A DNA stretch of 38,168 bases from Oscillospiraceae bacterium. Its GTDB lineage: Bacteria > Bacillota > Clostridia > Oscillospirales > CAG-272. Shown one piece after another: positions 1 through 8,910 of the stretch (the first letter of the stretch is position 1; every line of letters begins with the position of its first letter). Where the stretch lies: positions 1 to 38,168 of the forward strand of contig SVRO01000004.1 in assembly GCA_015064795.1 (NCBI GenBank). Reading direction: 5' to 3'. The notes below the pieces were generated by a model, which saw only the letters and a list, made by a program, of their open reading frames with translations, searched no databases and was not told the origin of the DNA. A program made the position numbers and the translations under genes.

Positions 1-169
1 GCCGAAAAGAAAGCGAGCTTTCTTTGTCGGCGTGTAAGCTTTGCGCTGACGGACAACCGCTTCGCGGTTTTCCGTCCCAAAATGACGTAAAGTTTAAGCA
101 TATCCATGCAAGAAAAGTTTTGATCAAACTTTTTCAAAAGTTTGCGGGTTCCAAGGGCAGAGCCCTTGG
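1..169 (+). repeat. Modular hairpin repeat, copy 1 (truncated by the window start)
   Basis: Hairpins at 1-31 (gccga AAAGAAAGCGAGCTTTCTTT g tcggc), 49-75 (acggacAACCGCttcGCGGTTttccgt), 125-144 (CAAACTTTTTCAAAAGTTTG) and 151-169 (CCAAGGGCAGAGCCCTTGG). Shares an AAAATGACGTxAAGTTTAAGC...CCATGCxAGAAAAGTTTT block with the reverse complement of 10855-10901. Confidence 0.8.
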
Positions 170-263
170 CGTCCTCCCCTACAAACATCAATTTATGAAA
201 GTGACACAGCTATCGTTTTATATTTACGGGGAAAAACGGGCGGTTATTCCGAAGGAGGCAATA

Positions 264-560
264 TTGAAAGAGAAAAATACAGAGAAAAGATCGCTTTTGA
301 AACGATGGAAGCAAGGAGCGCGCGAGACGGTGGGTGAGTTTTTTGGCGAGCCTTCGGTGGAGTGGCGCGGTCGAGGACGGCTTGCCGTCAGCGGTGCGCA
401 AAAAATCGGCTTTTTTGCGGAGGACAGGATTCTCGTTTTGCTGAAGGAGGAACGACTTTGGGTGTGCGGAAAGGGACTTATGTGTCTGTCCTTTCAAAAT
501 GAGGTGCTTGTGATCGGAGGCAGAATATGTGCGGTATCTTATGAGGAGGATGAGGCATGA
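264..560 (+). CDS. yqfC: Sporulation protein YqfC (YabP/YqfC family)
   Basis: The C-terminal part of ORF 24..560 has a YqfC-like pattern (LLKRWKQGARETVGEFF...) and lies directly upstream of yqfD with an ATGA overlap. Likely TTG start at 264 behind GAAGGAGG; upstream codons are repeat sequence. Confidence 0.75.
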   Translation: MKEKNTEKRSLLKRWKQGARETVGEFFGEPSVEWRGRGRLAVSGAQKIGFFAEDRILVLLKEERLWVCGKGLMCLSFQNEVLVIGGRICAVSYEEDEA

Positions 561-1732
561 CGTTATTTGGTTTTTTCGCAGGCGAGACGGTTTTTGAAGC
601 CTCGGGAAAGGATGCCGCCAAGATTTTCAATTTGTGTATGCGCGAAAGGATCCCGTACGGTAAAACCGCATGGGACGGGGAATGCTTTTTGCTGACCTGT
701 ACGGGACGCGCTGCGGCTCGCTTGTCGGCGCTTTGTGAGAAGGAGGGAATTGCGCTTGCGGTACGAAATCAGAGTGGACTTAAGACGCTTGTGGCGCGTT
801 ACCGCGGTCGCTTGGGGCTTTTTATCGGTTTTTTTCTCGTGCTTGCGTTATTTGCTCTGTCAAGAGGGGTGATCTGGCGCATTCGCGTGGAGGGCAACGA
901 GCGTTTGAGTGAGGCGCGTATCCTTTGCTTACTTGCCGAAAACGGCGTAGAGGTAGGCGCACCGCTGGGGAAGGTGGTTCCCGATTTCGTGGAAGGCAAC
1001 ATTTTGCTTGCCGAGAAGGACATTTCATGGATTGCGGTAAGTGTCAAGGGAACAACGGTGAACGTGGAGCTGCGGGAGACGGTGCGCGCCGAGAGCAAAA
1101 GCGAAAACGCGGCCAATCTCGTGGCACTTTGTGACGGACAGATCGAACGCATCGAGGTCTACGATGGGAACGTGACGGTAAAAAAGGGAGACGTGGTGCG
1201 GCAGGGCGAGCTTCTGGCAAGCGGCGTTTACGATACGGGGGAGGGGGGAACCCTCCGCGCGACGCGTGCGTACGGGGAGGTTTTTGCGCGCACGGTACAC
1301 GAATTTTCGGTGAAAATTCCCTTATCTTATGAGGAAAAGGTGTATACGGGACGGGAATGGAGCGAAAAAAGCGTAAATTTTTTCGGAAAAGAGATAAAAG
1401 TTTTCACAAACTGTAGAAAAGCCCCCCCGACTTGTGATATAATATATTATAAAAACGATTTACGTCTCTTTGGCGGCGATCCGCTTCCGCTTCGTGTGGA
1501 GACCGCGCGTTATCGGGAATACGTGCTGGAAACCGTTACGCTTTCCTCGCAACAAGCCGCAGAGTATGCCTTTGCCGGTATGGAACGGGAAATGGCGACG
1601 CTTTCGGAAACGGTCGAGCTTTTGGAGAAGGTCATGTCCTTTGAGCTCACTGACGAGGCGTATATTTTGAACTGTCGCGTCACCTGTATTGAAAACATTG
1701 CCGTGACGCAGGAAATAAAAATCGAAGTATAG
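557..1732 (+). CDS. yqfD: Sporulation protein YqfD
   Basis: 391 aa; N-terminal soluble part, one TM segment (LGLFIGFFLVLALFALSRGVIW), then a YqfD-like domain; yqfC-yqfD-phoH synteny. Confidence 0.88.
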   Translation: MTLFGFFAGETVFEASGKDAAKIFNLCMRERIPYGKTAWDGECFLLTCTGRAAARLSALCEKEGIALAVRNQSGLKTLVARYRGRLGLFIGFFLVLALFALSRGVIWRIRVEGNERLSEARILCLLAENGVEVGAPLGKVVPDFVEGNILLAEKDISWIAVSVKGTTVNVELRETVRAESKSENAANLVALCDGQIERIEVYDGNVTVKKGDVVRQGELLASGVYDTGEGGTLRATRAYGEVFARTVHEFSVKIPLSYEEKVYTGREWSEKSVNFFGKEIKVFTNCRKAPPTCDIIYYKNDLRLFGGDPLPLRVETARYREYVLETVTLSSQQAAEYAFAGMEREMATLSETVELLEKVMSFELTDEAYILNCRVTCIENIAVTQEIKIEV

Positions 1733-1742
1733 GAGTTTTACG

Positions 1743-2762
1743 GTGCAAAAAATCATTCCGATTGAAACGAGCGAGCTGACGAGCAAGCTTTTCGGCAGCT
1801 TTGACTGTCACGTGAGAAAAATTGAGGAGGCCTTCTCGGTCGATATTCGCAATCGCGAGTCCGACGCGGGAAACGCCATCGTCGTGGACGGCGAGGAGTC
1901 GGCGGTGATCGAGGCGTGCAACGTGCTTTCTTACCTCAAGGAGATCGCGAAGTTTGGCGACACGCTTGACGAGCAGTCGGTGCGCTACGTGATCAATATG
2001 GTGAAGGACGGAAATGCCGACGCGCTTGAAAAGCTGGACGGCAGTATTTGTGTCACGGGGCGGGGCAAGCCAATCAAGGCCAAGACCGTCGGTCAGAAAA
2101 AATACGTAGAGGCCATCGAAAAGAACACCATCACGCTTGGCATCGGTCCTGCGGGAACGGGAAAGACCTTTTTGGCGGTTGCCATGGCGGTGAAGGCACT
2201 TCGCGAAAAGCGCATGAGCCGCATCATTCTCACGCGTCCCGCGATCGAGGCGGGCGAAAAGCTGGGCTTTTTGCCGGGCGATCTGCAAAGCAAGATCGAC
2301 CCCTATCTCCGCCCGCTTTACGACGCGCTTTACGAGATGATCGGCACCGAGGCCTACGCACGCTTTGTGGAGAAGGGAACCATCGAAATCGCGCCGCTGG
2401 CGTATATGCGCGGACGGACGCTTGACGATTCCTTCATCATTCTCGACGAGGCGCAAAATGCCACGCCCGAGCAGATGAAGATGTTCCTCACGCGTCTTGG
2501 ATTCAACTCTAAGATGGTGGTGACGGGAGATCTTACGCAGACTGACCTGCCGCATGGGCAGAAGAGCGGACTTGCGGCGGCGGTGAAGATCCTTGAGGAG
2601 ATCGACGATATTGCCATTCACCGCTTCACCGATCGTGACGTTGTGCGGCACAAGCTGGTGCAGGCCATCATTTTGGCTTACGAGAAGCACGAACGAGAGG
2701 GGCTTCGCAAGGCCGAGGAAGAAAAGGAAAAGAACAAAATTCGATATAAGGGAAAGATTTGA
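1743..2762 (+). CDS. phoH: PhoH family ATPase
   Basis: GPAGTGKT Walker A, FIILDEAQN Walker B, RPAIEAGEKLGFLPGD; GTG start. Confidence 0.95.
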   Translation: MQKIIPIETSELTSKLFGSFDCHVRKIEEAFSVDIRNRESDAGNAIVVDGEESAVIEACNVLSYLKEIAKFGDTLDEQSVRYVINMVKDGNADALEKLDGSICVTGRGKPIKAKTVGQKKYVEAIEKNTITLGIGPAGTGKTFLAVAMAVKALREKRMSRIILTRPAIEAGEKLGFLPGDLQSKIDPYLRPLYDALYEMIGTEAYARFVEKGTIEIAPLAYMRGRTLDDSFIILDEAQNATPEQMKMFLTRLGFNSKMVVTGDLTQTDLPHGQKSGLAAAVKILEEIDDIAIHRFTDRDVVRHKLVQAIILAYEKHEREGLRKAEEEKEKNKIRYKGKI

Positions 2763-2763
2763 G

Positions 2764-3240
2764 ATGAGACTGAAAGTATATTTTGAAAATCAGCAGAACA
2801 AGGAGCCACTTCACTATTCGCTCAAGATGCGAATCCGCCACGCGATCGAGGCAACGCTTGCTTACGAGGAATTTGACGATGATTGCGAGGTGTCGGTTAC
2901 CTTTTGCGACAACCAAAAGATTCGCGAGCTGAACAAGAAATTCCGCGAGATCGACCGTGCGACCGACGTGCTTTCTTTTCCGCTTTTTGACGACGACGGC
3001 ATGGACGCGCACGTGGAAGATTTTGGATGCATGCTTGGTGACGTGGTGCTTTCCTTGGAGAAGGCGCGCGCGCAGGCTGAGGAATTCGGACATAGCTTTG
3101 AGCGCGAGGTTGTATTCCTTACCGTGCATTCAATTCTGCATTTGCTTGGCTACGATCACGAGACGGGCGAGGAGGACGAAACGGATATGCGGCGCCGCCA
3201 AAGCGAGATTGTGGAAAAGCTCGGGCTTGCCGTAAAATAA
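2764..3240 (+). CDS. ybeY: Endoribonuclease YbeY (rRNA maturation)
   Basis: HSILHLLGYDHE zinc motif (HxxxHxxxxDH); ATG at 2764, not the upstream start of the listed ORF. Confidence 0.93.
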   Translation: MRLKVYFENQQNKEPLHYSLKMRIRHAIEATLAYEEFDDDCEVSVTFCDNQKIRELNKKFREIDRATDVLSFPLFDDDGMDAHVEDFGCMLGDVVLSLEKARAQAEEFGHSFEREVVFLTVHSILHLLGYDHETGEEDETDMRRRQSEIVEKLGLAVK

Positions 3241-3253
3241 AGGAGAGAAGAAT

Positions 3254-4147
3254 ATGAAAAAAACGGGATTTATTGCCATCGTCGGCCGTCCGAACGTGGG
3301 AAAATCGACGCTGATGAATCAGATATTGGGCGAAAAGGTTGCCATCGTTTCGGCCAAACCGCAGACCACGCGAAACCGCATTCTCGGTATTTACACGCGC
3401 GGCGAGGAGCAGTTCGTATTCCTTGACACCCCCGGCATTCACACGCCGAAAAACCGCCTTGGCGAATACATGGTGAGCGCGGCCAACTCCTCGATGAAGG
3501 ATGCGGACGCGGTGGTTTTGGTGGTGGACGTGGGACGAGAGCCCTCGAAGGTCGAGGAGGACGTGATCGAATATCTCAAAAAGACGGGACTCCCCTCGGT
3601 GCTGGCACTCAATAAGGTAGACCTCTACCAGCGCGATAAGATTGCCGAAACCATTACGGCTTACGCCGCAAAATATAATTTTGACGCCTTCGTGCCGATC
3701 TGCGCGAAGAACGGCGGCAAGGTGGACGAGCTTTTGGACGAGTGCGCCAAGTTTTTGACCGAGTCCGAGTGGATGTTCCCCGATGATATGATCACCGACC
3801 AGCCCGAACGGCAGATCGCGGCCGAGATCATTCGCGAGAAGATCCTGCGTACGACCGATCGCGAGGTGCCGCATGGTACAGCTGTGGTTATTGAGGAGTT
3901 TACGGACGAGGGAAGCATGATCCGCATTCGCGCGGAGATCTTTTGTGAGAAAAACTCGCACAAGGGCATTCTCGTCGGTAAGGGCGGAGCCAACCTCAAG
4001 CTTATCGGCACTTACGCCCGTGAGGATCTGGAAAAATTCTTTGGCACCAAGGTCTACCTCAACCTTTGGGTAAAGGTGAAGGAGAATTGGCGCGACAGCG
4101 TCGGCATGGTGACCAACTTCGGATATAATAAAAAGGAAGATTTGTAA
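3254..4147 (+). CDS. era: GTPase Era
   Basis: GRPNVGKST, DTPGIH, NKVD and a C-terminal KH region (GKGGANLKLIGTYAREDLEKFFGTKVYLNLWVKVKENWR). Confidence 0.97.
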   Translation: MKKTGFIAIVGRPNVGKSTLMNQILGEKVAIVSAKPQTTRNRILGIYTRGEEQFVFLDTPGIHTPKNRLGEYMVSAANSSMKDADAVVLVVDVGREPSKVEEDVIEYLKKTGLPSVLALNKVDLYQRDKIAETITAYAAKYNFDAFVPICAKNGGKVDELLDECAKFLTESEWMFPDDMITDQPERQIAAEIIREKILRTTDREVPHGTAVVIEEFTDEGSMIRIRAEIFCEKNSHKGILVGKGGANLKLIGTYAREDLEKFFGTKVYLNLWVKVKENWRDSVGMVTNFGYNKKEDL

Positions 4148-4163
4148 AAAGGGGGGGAGCTGC

Positions 4164-4952
4164 GTGCAGTATACGGTGGACGGGCTTGTGATACGCGAGA
4201 GTGAGTCGGGCGAGAACGATAAACGCTTGGTTTTGCTGACGCCCGACCGCGGACGGATTTCGGTGCTCGCCAAGGGCGCACGATCCTTGCGGAGCAAGTA
4301 TATGAACAGCGCCGCGCTCTTTACCTACGGAAATTACGAGATCACCGAGCGCGGTGAGCACGCGTGGCTTTCGGGTGCGTCGGTGACCGAGTCCTTTTAC
4401 GGTATACGCAACGACATTGAGCGCTTGGCGCTCGCCTCCTACGTCTTGGACGTGGTGTACGAGCTTTCGGGCGAAGCGGAGGGGGCATGTGATATGCTCC
4501 GTTTGGCACTCAATACCCTCTTTGCCATCGCCAACGATTGCAAGCCACGGCCTCTTATCAAAGCGGTCTTTGAGTTCCGCGCCATGACCATGTCGGGATA
4601 CTTGCCCGACCTTAGCGGTTGCTCGGTCTGCGGTAAGCCGAGAGGGAGCTATATGTATCTTGACGTGATGAACGGCGAGATGAAGTGCGCCGAGTGCCTA
4701 CATACCGTGGAACTCAAAAAGCAACCGTCGGAGGACGAGCTTGTGAGTGCGCGAATTCTGTCTCCCATGGGAAGCGGCACGCTTGCGGCGGCGCGGTATA
4801 TCACCGAGGCTCCGTTGGAACGGCTTCTTTCTTTCACGCCCGAGGAAACGACGGTTTCGGAGCTTGCGCGTATGAGCGAGACCTATCTTTTGCATCATTT
4901 GGAGCGGAGCTTTCCTTCGCTTGAATTTTACCGTAACGTCATGAATTTATAA
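4164..4952 (+). CDS. recO: DNA repair protein RecO
   Basis: YTVDGLVIRESESGENDKRLVLLTPDRGRISVLAKGARS N-terminal OB fold; zinc-type CSVCGK...CAEC; downstream of era; GTG start. Confidence 0.93.
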   Translation: MQYTVDGLVIRESESGENDKRLVLLTPDRGRISVLAKGARSLRSKYMNSAALFTYGNYEITERGEHAWLSGASVTESFYGIRNDIERLALASYVLDVVYELSGEAEGACDMLRLALNTLFAIANDCKPRPLIKAVFEFRAMTMSGYLPDLSGCSVCGKPRGSYMYLDVMNGEMKCAECLHTVELKKQPSEDELVSARILSPMGSGTLAAARYITEAPLERLLSFTPEETTVSELARMSETYLLHHLERSFPSLEFYRNVMNL

Positions 4953-4963
4953 TAGGAAAGAAA

Positions 4964-7348
4964 ATGGACGAAAAGAATTTACACACACTCGAATTTCATA
5001 AAATTCGCGAAATGCTTGCGACCTGCGCCCTGACCGAAGGGGCCAAGGAGCAGGCCCTTTCGCTTTTGCCTGCGGAATATCCCGAGGAGGCAAGACGTCT
5101 TCAACGACAGACCACAGACGCCCGTCGATTGCTCGACCACAAGGGCATGCCCTCCTTTGGTATGGTAAAGGATGTGGCAGACCCCTGCGAGCGCGCAAGC
5201 AAGGGCGCTACCTTGAACACGGGTGAGCTTTTGGCACTTGCCAACGTGCTTCGCACTTCGCGCTCGCTTTTGGAGTATATCCGCACCAACCGCCTGTTTT
5301 CCACAACACTTGACGAGATCTTTGAGCGCCTTATTCCCAATCGGACGCTGGAGGATAAGATCTACCGTTCGATCATCGCGGAGGATACCATTGCCGATGA
5401 GGCCAGTCGCGAGCTTTCGGACATTCGTCGACGCATTCGGATCGAGGGCAATCGTATCAAGGAGACACTGCAGAAATATATCAGCGGCGGCTCGTACGCC
5501 AAGTATCTGCGCGAGAACATCGTCACCATGCGAAACGGACGCTACGTCGTTCCCGTGAAGGCCGAGTGCAAAAACGAGATCAAGGGTCTCATTCACGATA
5601 CCTCGGCAACGGGCTCGACCATTTTCGTTGAGCCGACGGCAATCGTAAACGCCAACAACGAGATACGTATTTTACAAAACAAAGAGGAGTATGAGATCGA
5701 GCGCATTTTGCAGGAGCTTTCGGCCGACGTGGCCACCTGCGAAAAGGCGATCGGCCTGAATTACCTGAATATCACCTTGCTTGCCTTTATCTTTGCCTGC
5801 GGTGAGTTTTCCAGACGCTTGAATGCTACGGAGGCTACCATTACCGAGGATAAGCGCGTGCATCTGGTGCGCGCACGCCACCCACTCATCGACAAGGACA
5901 AGGTGGTGCCCGTGGATATCGAGGTGGGCGGAGAATACGATTCGCTTATTATCACGGGCCCCAATACGGGCGGTAAGACAGTCACCCTGAAAACCGTCGG
6001 TCTCTTTGCGCTGATGGCGCAGGCTGGCCTTCACATTCCCGCGGAGGAGTCCTCGTCGATCTGCTTCTTTGATAAGATTTTGGTCGATATCGGAGACGAG
6101 CAGAGCATCGAGCAATCGCTCTCGACCTTTAGCTCGCACATGGTCAATATCGTTTCCATTCTCGATAAGGTGGACGCGCATTCGCTCGTGCTTTTTGACG
6201 AGCTTGGCGGCGGCACCGATCCCGTGGAGGGGGCGGCACTCGCCGTGGCCATCATTGACACCGTGCGTGAGCGCGGAGCGGTCTGCGTGGCGACCACGCA
6301 CTATTCCGAGCTTAAGGCCTACGCGCTGGATACCGAGGGCGTTTGCAATGCGTCTTGCGAGTTTGACGTTGAGACCTTGCGGCCGACCTACCGTCTGGTT
6401 ATCGGTGCGCCGGGTAAGTCCAATGCCTTTGCCATTTCGGGCAAGCTTGGTCTTTCGCCTGCGATCATTGAGAAGGCAAAGGGACACGTCAGTGCCGAAA
6501 ACCGCCGCTTTGAGAACATCATCGAGCAGCTTGAAAATACGCGCGTGGAGATGGAAAAGCGGCTTGCAGAGGCCGAGGCAATGCGTGAGAAATACGAGGC
6601 CTATCAAAAAGAGGCCGACCGTACGATCGGTAAGCGCTTAAAGGACTCCGAAAGGATGCTGGAGGACGCCAAAAACAAGGCGGCCGCTATGATGGAGAGC
6701 GCCAAAGCGTCGAGCACCTACGTTTTTGCACAGCTCGAGCAGGTGCGCAAAAAGCAGGAGGCGGCAAACTTCGGTGAGGAGCTGGAGCGCACGCGCCGCG
6801 CGGTTCGCGATCACATTCGGGACAATGAGGACAAATATAATCCCGTGACCGAGCGGAAAAACGAAAATTATGTCCTGCCGCGCCCGCTTCGCAAGGGGGA
6901 CACCGTGCTTTTGGTCGATATCGGTAAGGAGGCGGTGGTGTTGGAGCTTCCCGACGCACAGGGTAACGTACAGGTGCAGGCAGGTATTATCCGCACGCGT
7001 ACCAAGCTGAAAAATCTTCGCTTGAAGGAAGACGAAGCAACCTTTACCGATAAGGACGATCAAAAAAAGGTGGTCAGCACCTATCGCAAGCAGGTAAGCT
7101 CGGATTGTATCGACGAGATCGACCTCAGAGGAAAGACGGGGGACGAGGCGTGGCTTGCTGTGGACAAGTATCTCGACGATGCCATGCTTTCGGGCTTCCA
7201 CACCGTGCATTTGATACATGGAAAGGGAACGGGTGCGCTCAAAAACGCCCTTTGGCAGTATTTGCGAGGCGATAAGCGCATTCGCAGCTTCCGCATCGGA
7301 CAGTACGGTGAGGGCGACGGCGGTGTGACCGTGGTGGAGCTGAAGTAA
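4964..7348 (+). CDS. mutS2: Endonuclease MutS2 / RqcU
   Basis: TGPNTGGKTVTLKTVGL Walker A, DELGGGTDP, C-terminal Smr domain (DLRGKTGDEAW...HLIHGKGTGAL). Confidence 0.96.
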   Translation: MDEKNLHTLEFHKIREMLATCALTEGAKEQALSLLPAEYPEEARRLQRQTTDARRLLDHKGMPSFGMVKDVADPCERASKGATLNTGELLALANVLRTSRSLLEYIRTNRLFSTTLDEIFERLIPNRTLEDKIYRSIIAEDTIADEASRELSDIRRRIRIEGNRIKETLQKYISGGSYAKYLRENIVTMRNGRYVVPVKAECKNEIKGLIHDTSATGSTIFVEPTAIVNANNEIRILQNKEEYEIERILQELSADVATCEKAIGLNYLNITLLAFIFACGEFSRRLNATEATITEDKRVHLVRARHPLIDKDKVVPVDIEVGGEYDSLIITGPNTGGKTVTLKTVGLFALMAQAGLHIPAEESSSICFFDKILVDIGDEQSIEQSLSTFSSHMVNIVSILDKVDAHSLVLFDELGGGTDPVEGAALAVAIIDTVRERGAVCVATTHYSELKAYALDTEGVCNASCEFDVETLRPTYRLVIGAPGKSNAFAISGKLGLSPAIIEKAKGHVSAENRRFENIIEQLENTRVEMEKRLAEAEAMREKYEAYQKEADRTIGKRLKDSERMLEDAKNKAAAMMESAKASSTYVFAQLEQVRKKQEAANFGEELERTRRAVRDHIRDNEDKYNPVTERKNENYVLPRPLRKGDTVLLVDIGKEAVVLELPDAQGNVQVQAGIIRTRTKLKNLRLKEDEATFTDKDDQKKVVSTYRKQVSSDCIDEIDLRGKTGDEAWLAVDKYLDDAMLSGFHTVHLIHGKGTGALKNALWQYLRGDKRIRSFRIGQYGEGDGGVTVVELK

Positions 7349-7432
7349 CTCGTAAAAATCGGTTGCTTTTGGAAATGGGAATTGGATTTTTTCGTTAACA
7401 TTCACAAAAAAACAAAAAACTGTTAAAAGACC

Positions 7433-7461
7433 TTTTCAAAAGTCGAAATTTGTGATATAAT
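7433..7461 (+). promoter_or_regulatory. Putative promoter of prs (TTTTCA-17-TGaTATAAT)
   Basis: Extended -10 TGATATAAT with TATAAT at 7456-7461, about 40 nt upstream of the ATG at 7501; weak -35. Confidence 0.6.
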
Positions 7462-7500
7462 GAAAGCGCAGAAATAAACGAAGTTTTTCGGGGGGATTTT

Positions 7501-8640
7501 ATGCAGGATAATCTTTTTGGTGATCTGAGTGTAATCAGTCTTCGCGGTGGCGAGCAGTTTGCCTCGCAGGTGGACTATTATCTGAAGGAATGGAGAAATC
7601 ACGGAGAGGATACGACGTATATCGTTCCTACCGAATGTCCGCGATTTGGCACGGGAGAGGCGAAGGGTGTCCTTCATCACTCGCTTCGCGGTCACGACAT
7701 CTATATCATTGCCGATGTGTTCAATTACGGCGTGACGTATAAGATGTACGGTGAGCCCGTCCCGATGAGTCCTGATGACCATTTTGCCGATCTCAAGCGC
7801 CTTATTGCAGCCATCGAGGGTAAGGCAAGACGTGTTTCGGTCATTATGCCTATGCTTTACGAGGGAAGACAGCACAAGCGCTCCTCGCGTGAGTCGCTTG
7901 ACTGTGCCATGATGCTCCAGGAGCTTGTGGGTATGGGTGTGGAGAACATCATTACCTTTGATGCACATGACTCCCGTATTCAGAATGCCATTCCGCTCAG
8001 CGGCTTTGATGACGTTCGTCCCGCGTACCAGATGATCAAGGCTCTTATTCGCAACGTTCCCGATATTTCGATCGACAAGGAAGACCTGATGTTCATATCG
8101 CCCGACGAGGGGGCTATGGGACGAAGCATGTACTACGCTTCGGTGCTTGGTCTTGATGTCGGTATGTTCTATAAGCGTCGTAATTATTCGATCGTGGTAA
8201 ACGGAAAGAATCCCATCGAGGCGCACGAGTACTTAGGTAAGGATCTTTCGGGCAAGGACGCCATTATCGTGGACGATATGATCGCGTCGGGCGAGTCGCT
8301 TATCGACGTGGCTTGTCAGCTTAAGGAAAAGGGCGTAAAGCGTATCTTCAACTTTGCCACCTTCGGTCTCTTTACCGAGGGCTTTGAGAAGTTCGACAAG
8401 GCGTATGCCGACGGACTGATCGATAAGATCTTTACCACGAACCTGATCTATCACCGTCCGGGGCTTATTGAGAAGCCATGGTATTGTGAGGTCAATATGT
8501 GCAAATATGTGGCTTACATTATTGATACGCTCAATCACGACCACTCGATCAGCTCGCTCCTCAACCCCGTGCAGAGAATTCACAACATCGTGGAAAAGCA
8601 CAAAGCGGCTCAGGGCGGTCAAATCAAAATTACCTTTTAA
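7501..8640 (+). CDS. prs: Ribose-phosphate pyrophosphokinase, long divergent form
   Basis: 379 aa; PRPP-binding loop AIIVDDMIASGESL, RRVSVIMPMLYEGRQHKR, FDAHDSRIQNAI. Confidence 0.85.
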   Translation: MQDNLFGDLSVISLRGGEQFASQVDYYLKEWRNHGEDTTYIVPTECPRFGTGEAKGVLHHSLRGHDIYIIADVFNYGVTYKMYGEPVPMSPDDHFADLKRLIAAIEGKARRVSVIMPMLYEGRQHKRSSRESLDCAMMLQELVGMGVENIITFDAHDSRIQNAIPLSGFDDVRPAYQMIKALIRNVPDISIDKEDLMFISPDEGAMGRSMYYASVLGLDVGMFYKRRNYSIVVNGKNPIEAHEYLGKDLSGKDAIIVDDMIASGESLIDVACQLKEKGVKRIFNFATFGLFTEGFEKFDKAYADGLIDKIFTTNLIYHRPGLIEKPWYCEVNMCKYVAYIIDTLNHDHSISSLLNPVQRIHNIVEKHKAAQGGQIKITF

Positions 8641-8651
8641 AAGAAGAAAAT

Positions 8652-8678
8652 GGGGTGCCGACAGTTATTCGGTACCCC
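8652..8678 (+). terminator. Likely intrinsic terminator after prs
   Basis: GGGGTGCCGA-cagttat-TCGGTACCCC followed by gttccttt. Confidence 0.6.
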
Positions 8679-8787
8679 GTTCCTTTGTGTCTTCGTCGTT
8701 TTGACGCTTATCCTCTCGTGTAATTTTGCGAAGAAGCGTGTTTTTTTGTAGAAATTCACAAAATTTAATAAGAATTCAAGATTTGTC

Positions 8788-8816
8788 TTGACAAACTTGG
8801 GAAGATGTGATAAAAT
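8788..8816 (+). promoter_or_regulatory. Strong sigma-A-like promoter (TTGACA-17-TAAAAT)
   Basis: TTGACA 8788-8793, TAAAAT 8811-8816, 17-nt spacer; about 95 nt upstream of the ATG at 8911. Confidence 0.8.
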
Positions 8817-8910
8817 ATCGGTGTATTAGAGAGGCGGTATTTTTCCCGAATTTCTCTAAAAAGCGGATGCTATTTGGCACCGAATTTATTTTATAAAGGA
8901 GAAAAGAGTT

